This document shows, piece after piece, positions 49,876-57,153 of a DNA stretch of 64,000 nt; position 1 is the stretch's first letter, and every line of letters begins with the position of its first letter. Source of the DNA: Kitasatospora setae KM-6054 (GTDB lineage Bacteria > Actinomycetota > Actinomycetes > Streptomycetales > Streptomycetaceae); the NCBI RefSeq assembly GCF_000269985.1, contig NC_016109.1:4154001-4218000 (forward strand), in the 5' to 3' direction. A program made the position numbers and the translations under genes. The notes beneath the pieces are model-generated. The model had not been told where the DNA came from. It ran no database searches and saw only the letters and a program-made list of their open reading frames with translations.

Positions 49876-51150
49876 ATGACGAAATACACAGCGAACCCGT
49901 TGCTCTGGGTTCTCTTCCTCGTCCTGGCCGCCGCGGTCCTCGTCGTGGTCCGCCAGCGCAAGGCGTCCGCGGCACTCCGACAGGAGATCGGCGGGCTCCG
50001 GGAGCACTACACCGACCTGGAACACCACTATACGCAGTCGGTCGCCTCCGCTCAGGAACAAGCTGACGAAGCGACCAAGACGGTGTTGAAGTCCGCCATG
50101 CGGACGCTCCAGGGCCTCGCGGCGGAGCAGCAGTTGATCCTCTCCCGCCTGCAGGACAAGTACGGCGAGTCGGTGATCCTGCAGGACCTGCTGGAGGTCG
50201 ACCACACGAACTCCCAGTTCGGCCGCCGCGCCCAGTCCATCGCCGTCCTGTGCGGCGGCTGGCTCGGCCGCCACCGGGACGTCGCCTCGGTCTACGACGT
50301 GGTGCGCTCCGCGCAGGGCCGCATCCGCCACTACCGCCGGGTGGAGATCCTCTCCCAGGTGGACTTCGGCGTCTCCAGCCGCGCGGTGGAGCCGGTCGCC
50401 CTGGCGCTGGCCGAGCTGCTCGACAACGCGACCTCGTACTCCAGCCCCGACACCGTGGTGGAGATCAACATCCGCACCGTGCCCAAGGGCGTGGTGATCG
50501 TGGTGGACGACGCCGGCGTCGGCATGAACGACGAGGAGCGGAACCGCGCCGAGCGGCTGCTCACCACCGAGCGGGTCACCGGCGTCAGCGGCCTCGGCAA
50601 CCCGCCGCAGTTCGGCCTCGCCGTGATCGGCGTGCTCTCCGAGCGCTTCGGCTTCGAGGTGTCGGTGGACTCCTCCTCCCCGTACGGCGGCGTGCGCTCG
50701 GTGCTGCTGCTGCCGCACGAGCTGCTGACCGGCGTGCCCGAGCGGCGCTCCCAGCCGCCCGCGCCGCAGGCCGACCGGCCGCAGCTCGACCGGCAGCAGG
50801 CGCAGGCCCCCGTGCCGCCCGCCCGACCGGTGGCGCGCCCGGCGGCACAGCCGGCCGCCCCCGCCGCCGCGGTTCCCCCGCAGCCGATCGAGTCGTACGG
50901 CTCCACCGAGGACGGGCTGCCGATCCGCCGCCGCAAGCGGCCGATGGCGATCGTCCCGGCGACCGAGACCGACCCCTACGGCGCGCCCGTGGCGCCCGCC
51001 GCCGGCGCGTCCCGCTCCGGGGCGCAGACCGCGGCGATGCTGGGGGCTTTCCAGCGCGGCACCAGGTCGGGTCGGGCGACGCAGCACGACGACGCGCACC
51101 AGACGACCAGCACCCGCGGTACAAGCAGTGAAGGGCATGAGTTCTCGTGA
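49876..51150 (+). CDS. cvnA: Conservon CvnA: membrane sensor-like ATPase (histidine-kinase-like)
   Basis: 424 residues from ATG 49876. One N-terminal membrane helix (PLLWVLFLVLAAAVLVVV), a coiled coil (LRQEIGGLREHYTDLEHHY), a DHTNSQFGRRAQSIAVLCGG dimerisation-like segment, and an intact HATPase domain (ALAELLDNATSYSSPDTVV, VVDDAGVGMNDEERNRAE, GNPPQFGLAVIGVLSERFGF). There is no transmitter His. The C-terminus is Pro-rich. First gene of a translationally coupled operon (GTGA overlap with cvnB). In S. coelicolor the Cvn proteins form a membrane complex resembling eukaryotic G-protein systems. Confidence 0.95.
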   Translation: MTKYTANPLLWVLFLVLAAAVLVVVRQRKASAALRQEIGGLREHYTDLEHHYTQSVASAQEQADEATKTVLKSAMRTLQGLAAEQQLILSRLQDKYGESVILQDLLEVDHTNSQFGRRAQSIAVLCGGWLGRHRDVASVYDVVRSAQGRIRHYRRVEILSQVDFGVSSRAVEPVALALAELLDNATSYSSPDTVVEINIRTVPKGVVIVVDDAGVGMNDEERNRAERLLTTERVTGVSGLGNPPQFGLAVIGVLSERFGFEVSVDSSSPYGGVRSVLLLPHELLTGVPERRSQPPAPQADRPQLDRQQAQAPVPPARPVARPAAQPAAPAAAVPPQPIESYGSTEDGLPIRRRKRPMAIVPATETDPYGAPVAPAAGASRSGAQTAAMLGAFQRGTRSGRATQHDDAHQTTSTRGTSSEGHEFS

Positions 51151-51548
51151 ACGACGATCTGTCTTGGATGCTCGACAGCGCGCTGGAGATCCCGGGGGCC
51201 CTGCACGCGGTCCTGATCTCCGCCGACGGCCTGCTGATGGCCCGCACCAGGGACATCGACAAGGACAACGCCGACCGGGTCGCCGCCGCGATGAGCGGCG
51301 TCCAGTCGCTCAGCCGCTCGCTCGGCTTCTTCTGCGACAACCCGACGCAGCGCTGGCAGCAGACCCTGGTGGAGTTCGACGGCGGCTGGGTGTTCCTGAT
51401 CTCGGCCGGTGACGGCGCCTACCTGGGCGTCTCCGCGCTGCCGGACGTCGACATGCAGGACATCACCTTCCGGATGCAGCAACTGGTCGGTCAGCTGGGC
51501 AAGTTCCTCGCCGCACCGCCGCGCGAGGACATCGGGCTCCGCCGGTGA
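51147..51548 (+). CDS. cvnB: Conservon CvnB: roadblock/LC7 domain protein
   Basis: 133 residues; GTG start overlaps the cvnA stop by 4 bases. Roadblock/LC7 fold: LSWMLDSALEIPGALHAVLISADGLLMARTRDIDKDNADRVAAAMSGVQSLSRSLG, then WVFLISAGDGAYLGVSALPDVDMQDITFRMQQLVGQLG. Expected to act as a GTPase-associated regulator of CvnD. Confidence 0.96.
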   Translation: MNDDLSWMLDSALEIPGALHAVLISADGLLMARTRDIDKDNADRVAAAMSGVQSLSRSLGFFCDNPTQRWQQTLVEFDGGWVFLISAGDGAYLGVSALPDVDMQDITFRMQQLVGQLGKFLAAPPREDIGLRR

Positions 51549-51925
51549 GGGCCGAGGGGGAGGACTTCGAGTTCGAACCCGTGGACTTAGTCCGCGCCTA
51601 CATCATCACCAAGGGCCGCGACCTGCCGGACGAGCAGCAGCTGTCCCTGATCACCCTGGTCACCGCCACTCCCGAGGAGCGCCGCCGCCCCGGCCGGCTC
51701 ACCCCGGAGGAGCAGCGGCTGCTGGACATCTGCTCGGCCGGCTACCTGTCGGTCGCGGAGGTGGCCGGCCACACCCGGCTCCCGCTGGGGGTGGTGCGCA
51801 TCGTCCTGGCCGCGCTCACCGACAGCGGCCACCTGATGACCCGTCCGCCGGTCCCGAGGGCCCGGACCGCCGACAAGGACCTTCTGGAGGAGGTGCTCAA
51901 TGGGCTCCACCGCAAGTTCGGGTGA
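51545..51925 (+). CDS. cvnC: Conservon CvnC: DUF742 protein
   Basis: 126 residues; GTG start overlaps the cvnB stop by 4 bases. DUF742 features: VDLVRAYIITKGRDLPDEQQLSLITLVTA, SAGYLSVAEVAGHTRLPLGVVRIVLAALTDSGHLMTRPPVPR, with a winged-helix-like middle. C-terminal end overlaps the cvnD start by 26 bases. Confidence 0.95.
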   Translation: MRAEGEDFEFEPVDLVRAYIITKGRDLPDEQQLSLITLVTATPEERRRPGRLTPEEQRLLDICSAGYLSVAEVAGHTRLPLGVVRIVLAALTDSGHLMTRPPVPRARTADKDLLEEVLNGLHRKFG

Positions 51926-52511
51926 CCGGCGCGGGCTGACCACCGACGACTACGTCGCCGGCGGCGCGACCCAGACCGCCGTGAAGATCCTGGTGGTCGG
52001 GCACTTCGCGGTCGGCAAGACCACCTTCATCGGCTCGATCTCCGAGATCGAGCCGCTGTCGACCGAAGAGACCATGACCCAGGCGGCCGAGGCCGTCGAC
52101 GACCTCAAGGGCGTCCGCGGCAAGACCACCACCACGGTCGCGCTGGACTTCGGCCGCCTCACCCTCAGCGAACGCGTGGTGCTGTACCTGTTCGGCACCC
52201 CCGGCCAGACCCGCTTCGTCCAGATGTGGGAGGACATGGCCCGCGGCGCCCTCGGCGCGCTGATCCTGGTCGACCCCGAACGGCTCGCCGACTCCTTCCC
52301 CGTCATCGACCTGATCGAGCAGTACGGGCTGGACTACGCCATCGCCGTCAACCACTTCGACGGCAACCCGGAGCGCGCCGAACGGGCGCTGCGGGAGGCC
52401 CTCGACCTGCTCGACGAAACCCCGGTCGTCACCTGCGACGCGCGCAACGAGCAGTCGTCTGCCGCCGCACTCACCACTCTCGTCCGCTATTTGCTGGACC
52501 GCGCCAGCTAG
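51900..52511 (+). CDS. cvnD: Conservon CvnD: Ras-like small GTPase
   Basis: 203 residues from ATG 51900, with AGGAGGTG upstream inside cvnC. G1 P-loop GHFAVGKT (34-41), switch region RGKTTTTVALDFG, G3-like FGTPGQTRF, G4-like NHFD. Length and motifs match the MglA/Ras-like GTPases of conservons. Last of the four core genes; the P450 follows 15 bases later. Confidence 0.96.
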   Translation: MGSTASSGDRRGLTTDDYVAGGATQTAVKILVVGHFAVGKTTFIGSISEIEPLSTEETMTQAAEAVDDLKGVRGKTTTTVALDFGRLTLSERVVLYLFGTPGQTRFVQMWEDMARGALGALILVDPERLADSFPVIDLIEQYGLDYAIAVNHFDGNPERAERALREALDLLDETPVVTCDARNEQSSAAALTTLVRYLLDRAS

Positions 52512-52526
52512 GAGCAACACGCAGCC

Positions 52527-53855
52527 ATGGACACCCACTCCTCCGCCCCGGTCCCCCCGCCCGGGTGCCCGGCCCACGGCGGCCGAGTGCCGCTGTACGG
52601 GGCCGAGTTCGCCGCCGACCCGCAGTCGTACTACGACTACCTGCGGCACTACGGTCCGACCGCTCCGGTCGAGATCGCCCCCGGGGTGGAGGCCACCCTG
52701 GTGACCGAGTACTCGGCCGCCCTGCAGCTGCTGCAGGACCCGTCCTCCTACCGCCGGGACTCCCGGCGCTGGCGGGACCTCAACGAGGGCCGGATCCCGA
52801 TGGACAGCCCGGTCCTGCCGCTGCTGGTCTACCGTCCGAACACCCTGTTCACCGACGGCGCCGAGCACCTGCGGCTGCGCCAGACCATCACCGACTGCCT
52901 GGCCCGGATCGACCAGCGCCGGCTGGCCCGCACCACCCGGCAGACCTCCGACTTCCTGATCGCCCAGTTCGGCTACCGCGGCTCCGCCGACCTGCTGAGC
53001 TCGTACGCCAAGCAGCTGCCGCTGTTCGTCTTCAACCAGCTGTTCGGCTGCCCCGCCGACATCGGCGACCGGGTGATGTTCGGCATCGCCGGCATGTTCG
53101 ACGGCATCAACGCCGAGAAGGCCGCCCAGGTGATGTTCGGCGCGATCGGCGAGCTGATCGCGCTCAAGCGCAGCCGCCCCGGCGACGACGTCACCTCCTG
53201 GATGCTGCAGCACCACGCCAACCTCACCGACGAGGAGATGACGCACCAGCTGGCCGTGCTGCTGGGCGCCGGCGCCGAGCCGCTGGGCAACCTGATCGGC
53301 AACACCCTGCACCGGCTGCTCACCCACGACACCTACGCGCACCAGGGCGGCCTGATCGACGAGGCGATCGACGACACCCTGTGGGAGAACCCGCCGATCA
53401 CCAACCTCGGCCCGCACTACCCCGCCGCCGACGGGGAGTTCGCCGGCCAGAAGGTGCAGGCGGGCGAGCTGCTGATGGTCAGTTACGCGGCCGCCAACAG
53501 CAGCCCGATCCTGGCCGCCGAGCGCCGCGCCAGCAGCCGCGCCCACCTGGCCTGGAGCGCCGGACCGCACGCCTGCCCGGCCAAGGACCCGGCCCGGCAG
53601 ATCGCGATGACCGCGCTGGAGAACCTGTTCAACCAGCTCCCGGACATCGAACTGGCCGTCCCCGGCGAGATGCTGAGCTGGCGTCCGGGCCCGTTCAACC
53701 GCGCCCTGGTCTCGCTGCCCGCCCGGTTCACCCCGGACGAGTCGGTGCGGCGCCCGCAGGCCGCCACCGAGGCCCCCGCCAAGCCCGCGCAGAGCGCCAA
53801 GTCGACCGAGAAGATAGGGCGTTGGAGCCAGTTCCTCAACTGGCTCGCCAAGTGA
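52527..53855 (+). CDS. cvnE: Conservon-associated cytochrome P450, CYP157-like, lacking the ExxR motif
   Basis: 442 residues from ATG 52527. The heme-ligand loop is AWSAGPHACPAKDPARQIAM with Cys350. The K-helix where P450s have ExxR reads AIDDTLWENPP: aligned Glu becomes Asp283 and Arg becomes Trp286. The I-helix has GAGAEPLGN instead of AG(D/E)T. CYP157 proteins of streptomycete conservons are known for a missing ExxR, so this is probably a native variant, not decay. Its position after cvnD matches rarE-type genes of S. griseus. Whether it oxidises a substrate or is a structural or sensor subunit is open. Confidence 0.92.
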   Translation: MDTHSSAPVPPPGCPAHGGRVPLYGAEFAADPQSYYDYLRHYGPTAPVEIAPGVEATLVTEYSAALQLLQDPSSYRRDSRRWRDLNEGRIPMDSPVLPLLVYRPNTLFTDGAEHLRLRQTITDCLARIDQRRLARTTRQTSDFLIAQFGYRGSADLLSSYAKQLPLFVFNQLFGCPADIGDRVMFGIAGMFDGINAEKAAQVMFGAIGELIALKRSRPGDDVTSWMLQHHANLTDEEMTHQLAVLLGAGAEPLGNLIGNTLHRLLTHDTYAHQGGLIDEAIDDTLWENPPITNLGPHYPAADGEFAGQKVQAGELLMVSYAAANSSPILAAERRASSRAHLAWSAGPHACPAKDPARQIAMTALENLFNQLPDIELAVPGEMLSWRPGPFNRALVSLPARFTPDESVRRPQAATEAPAKPAQSAKSTEKIGRWSQFLNWLAK

Positions 53856-53925
53856 CCTAGGCAACATTTATGTGCCCATGATTACGGCATGGACCCCCAA
53901 AAACCCGGGTAATCAGCGCGAATGC

Positions 53926-53948
53926 CGATGCCATATGCCGTGGCATCG
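53926..53948 (+). promoter_or_regulatory. Inverted repeat CGATGCCA-N7-TGGCATCG upstream of prenyltransferase gene
   Basis: Perfect 8-bp arms flank TATGCCG, 26 bases before the prenyltransferase ATG, in an AT-richer stretch after the conservon. Candidate operator of the prenyltransferase gene. Confidence 0.5.
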
Positions 53949-53974
53949 ATGTTTCCGGAGAACAGGAGGGTGTT

Positions 53975-55207
53975 ATGGACCACATATCCAGGAACACCGC
54001 CCAGACCCGCGGCCCGCTGGTTCCCGGGCCGACCGTCCCCGGTCGGCTCCCACTCGGCACCGACGTCCCCCGGCCCCTCGGCCGGGGGACGTCGGTGTTG
54101 CCACCCAGACCCGCCGGACGCACGGTCGGGAGCCACACGGCACGTCAACTGCTCGCCCTGTCCGAGCTGGTGGGTCTGGACGGGGGCGACTCCGCGAGTT
54201 ACGCCCGCGCCCTGACCGATGCGCTCGGGCCGGTGGTGCACCGGACCCTCGACCTGCCGCCCGCCGTACCGACCTTCCTCTCCGACGACCACACCCCCGT
54301 CGAGTTCTCGCTGTCGATGTCCCCCGGCGGCACCCCCGCCCTCCGGGTGCTGCTCGAACCCGCCAGCGGCTTCGGCGACCTCGGCGAGAGCAGCCGGCTC
54401 GGCCTGCGCGCGCTCCGCTCCCTCGCCCGCCGCTGGGACATCGCCACCGACCAACTCGACCTGGTCCAGGACCTCTTCCTGCCCGACGACCCGCAGGGCA
54501 GCTTCGCCCTCTGGATCGCCCTGGAGCTCACCCCCGGCGGCACCCCCCGGATGAAGGTCTACCTCAACCCCGCCGCCACCGGCCCCGACCGGGCCGCCGC
54601 CACCATCCGCGAGGCCCTGCGCCGGCTCGGCCACCACCAGGCGTACGACAGCCTCCCGCCCGCCGACCGGCTGCTCTTCCTCGCCCTCGACCTCGGCGCC
54701 TGGGAGACCCCCCGGCTCAAGGTCTACACCGCCCACCACGGGCTGCGGGCCTCCACCGTCGGCACCCTCAACCGGATGGCCGGCGGCCCCCCGGCCGCCG
54801 AGACCGAAGCCTTCCTGCACACCGCCGCCGGACTGCCCGCCGACCAGGACGCCGTCTTCGACCGGCGCCCCGTCCTGAGCTGCCACTCCTTCACCGACCC
54901 GGCGGCGGACCGCCCCAGCGGCTTCACCCTGCACGTCCCGGTCCGCGACTACGCCCAGGACGACCGCGAGGCGCTCGGCCGCGCCGAGACCCTGCTGACC
55001 CGGTACGGGATCGCCCCCGGCATCCTCGGCGACGCCCTCGGCGCCCTCACCCCGCGCCGCCCCGAGGACGGCGTCGGCCTGATCGCCTACCTGGCCATGG
55101 TCCACCAGGACGGACGCCTCCCCCGGCTGACCGCCTACCTCTCCTCCGAGGCCTACCGCGTCCGCACGCCCAACCGACGACCGACCGGTCCGCGCCCCGT
55201 CCGCTGA
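53975..55207 (+). CDS. DMATS-type aromatic (indole) prenyltransferase
   Basis: 410 residues from ATG 53975 with AGGAGGGTG upstream. ABBA-fold prenyltransferase features of the bacterial DMATS family: VEFSLSMSPGGTPALRVLLEPASG, FALWIALELTPGGTPRMKVYLNP, LALDLGAWETPRLKVYTAHH, and FTLHVPVRDYAQDDREALGRA, with the Lys/Arg/Tyr strands that bind dimethylallyl diphosphate. Bacterial members prenylate tryptophan at C5, C6 or C7. A flavin monooxygenase follows convergently, as in the S. coelicolor SCO7467/SCO7468 pair. Regiochemistry cannot be read from sequence. Confidence 0.9.
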   Translation: MDHISRNTAQTRGPLVPGPTVPGRLPLGTDVPRPLGRGTSVLPPRPAGRTVGSHTARQLLALSELVGLDGGDSASYARALTDALGPVVHRTLDLPPAVPTFLSDDHTPVEFSLSMSPGGTPALRVLLEPASGFGDLGESSRLGLRALRSLARRWDIATDQLDLVQDLFLPDDPQGSFALWIALELTPGGTPRMKVYLNPAATGPDRAAATIREALRRLGHHQAYDSLPPADRLLFLALDLGAWETPRLKVYTAHHGLRASTVGTLNRMAGGPPAAETEAFLHTAAGLPADQDAVFDRRPVLSCHSFTDPAADRPSGFTLHVPVRDYAQDDREALGRAETLLTRYGIAPGILGDALGALTPRRPEDGVGLIAYLAMVHQDGRLPRLTAYLSSEAYRVRTPNRRPTGPRPVR

Positions 55208-55460
55208 ACAGCACCACCCGCCCCCGCATGCCCGCATGCGGCCCGCCGCACCGCGCCACACACGCTGCCCGGCGACGCCGCACGCACCGCACCACCCGTC
55301 CCCCGCACCGCGCCGGCCGTACGCACCGCACGCACCGCACGACCGGTCGGCCGCAGCTGCCGGCGAACACCCGTGACCCCCTGCATCACGGGCGTCCTCC
55401 GGCCCCCTCCACTGCGGCCGCCCGGCTACCCGGGCCTCCCGGGCTGCCCGGGCCTGCCGG

Positions 55461-56750
55461 CTAGAGCTCCGCGAGCCGGCGCTGGTAGGGCGTCACGTCG
55501 ACGTGCACCGAGGCGCCCGCCGACAGGCCGTACCGGCGCTCGATCCCGGCCAGGAAGTCGTCGACCTCCTTGTGCATCACGTCGGCCGCCGGCAGCACCG
55601 ACTCGCCCTTGGCCAGCCGCACCACCCAGCGCGCCTGCGCCTCCACCAGCCGGGTGATCGACCCCACCGGGCGGATCAGGCCCAGGAAGAACAGGCCCGG
55701 CCGGTCCGGGTCCACCATCCGCTGGTACAGCCGCACCGGCCCCCGCCCGCCCGCCGGGTGGTCCTCCGCCAGGAACGGCATCCGCCACCCGAACCCGGTG
55801 CAGAACACGATCGCGTCCGCCTCCTCCGTGCTCCCGTCCGTGAACCGGACGGTCGACCCGGACAGCGACTCGATGCCCGGCCGCGGCCGGACCGCCCCCT
55901 GCCGGATCCGCGGCAGGATCTCGTCCGAGACCGTCACCGGCGACTGGAAGATCCGGTACGGCGGCTCCGGCAGCCCGTAGTCGGTCAGCGGGCCGCGCGC
56001 CACCCGCAGCGCCTCCTCGATGAACTCCTGCTGCTCCGGCAGCGACTTCTCGGTGAACCACGGCGCCACCGCGATCGCGTCCACCGAGACGCCGAACAGC
56101 TGCTTGGGCACCACGTGCTGGCCGTTGCGCACCGAGAGCACCGTGCGCTCCGCGTGCCGCGACACGTCCGCCGCGATGTCCACCGCCGACGCCCCGAGGC
56201 CCACCACGACCACCCGGCGCCCGGCGAACTCCGCGCCGTCCACGTAGTCCATCGAGTGCAGCAGCCGACCCGTGAACGACTCCGCGCCCGCCGGCAGCGG
56301 GTTCGGCAGCAGCGCCACGTCGTGGTGCCCCGCCGCCACCACCACCTGGTCGAAGGTCCGGACCGACTCCGCCCCGTCCGCGCCCCGGCTCACCACCGTC
56401 CATATGCCGTCCGCGCCCTGACGCACCGACACCGCCTCGGTGCCGAACTCGATGTGCGGCAGCAGGCCCGCCCACTCCGCGAACTCCCGCAGGTAGACCG
56501 CCATGTCCCGGTGGCTCGGGTACATCCCGTGCTCCTCGTCCATCGGGAACGCCTCGAAGCAGGTCAGCTCCCGCGCACTGTTCAGGTGCAGCGCCCGGTA
56601 CGCCGGGCCCGGCTCCCCCGCCGCCGACCGCCGCCAGATCCCGCCCACGCCGGGGGACTTCTCCAGGCAGACGAAGTCCAGCCCGCCCTCGCGCAACGCG
56701 TACGCCGCCGCCAGGCCCGACAGGCCCGCACCGATCACACAGACACTCAC
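55461..56750 (-). CDS. Flavin-containing monooxygenase (FMO-like)
   Basis: 429 residues from ATG 56750. FAD Rossmann motif [17 protein letters not shown] (7-23), [23 protein letters not shown] fingerprint [17 protein letters not shown] motif [19 protein letters not shown], and FCTGFGW near the C-terminus. Such enzymes N- or S-oxygenate substrates. Paired with a DMATS prenyltransferase, the precedent is N-oxidation of prenyl-tryptophan to aldoxime or nitrile products. Transcribed toward the prenyltransferase, with the SARP gene divergent upstream. Confidence 0.92.
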   Translation of the reverse strand: MSVCVIGAGLSGLAAAYALREGGLDFVCLEKSPGVGGIWRRSAAGEPGPAYRALHLNSARELTCFEAFPMDEEHGMYPSHRDMAVYLREFAEWAGLLPHIEFGTEAVSVRQGADGIWTVVSRGADGAESVRTFDQVVVAAGHHDVALLPNPLPAGAESFTGRLLHSMDYVDGAEFAGRRVVVVGLGASAVDIAADVSRHAERTVLSVRNGQHVVPKQLFGVSVDAIAVAPWFTEKSLPEQQEFIEEALRVARGPLTDYGLPEPPYRIFQSPVTVSDEILPRIRQGAVRPRPGIESLSGSTVRFTDGSTEEADAIVFCTGFGWRMPFLAEDHPAGGRGPVRLYQRMVDPDRPGLFFLGLIRPVGSITRLVEAQARWVVRLAKGESVLPAADVMHKEVDDFLAGIERRYGLSAGASVHVDVTPYQRRLAEL

Positions 56751-57153
56751 CGCTTACCTCCACGACTCGTCAGGAACCAACCGACCGCTTCCCCAACGAT
56801 CTTGACTCCCCCACACGGACGCCCTTCACACCGGCCCCCGGAATCACGGGGCAGCCGCTCCGACATCCGACCATCCGACTGTCCGGTTGTCAGCCGTTCC
56901 GCCTTTCCCACCATCCGCCCAGCCGCTTATCCGCCCAGCCGCTCATCCGGTATCCAGCCCAGCCGATCCTCGGAATCTCCCACCATCCGACTTCCCTACC
57001 GTCCTTCTGACCGTCCGTCCTTCCATCCGTCTGTACGGTTGTCCGGTCGGCCACTGATCCGGTCGTCGGGCCGTCGACCCATCACACTGTCGAACTGTCG
57101 GGCTGTCGGAATGTCGGGCCGTCGGGATGTCGGACGACGGATGAGGGGGCGCC
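56751..57153. promoter_or_regulatory. Divergent promoter region between FMO and SARP genes, filled by octamer repeats
   Basis: 403 bases with no gene. About 270 bases of it form the 8-base repeat array described separately, so both promoters must lie in or beside the repeats. I could not identify standard hexamers. Confidence 0.7.
56863..57134. repeat. Degenerate 8-base tandem repeat array, 34 units in register
   Basis: Every 8 bases from 56863 to 57134 falls on one lattice with consensus close to CCATCCGN on the left and CTGTCGGN on the right. TC occupies positions 4-5 in 26 of 34 units. Examples: ACATCCGA, CCATCCGA, CTGTCCGG, CCATCCGC, TTATCCGC, and at the right end CTGTCGAA, CTGTCGGG, CTGTCGGA, ATGTCGGG, CCGTCGGG, ATGTCGGA. 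The array ends 19 bases before the SARP ATG. I see no comparable array elsewhere in the window. Confidence 0.85.
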
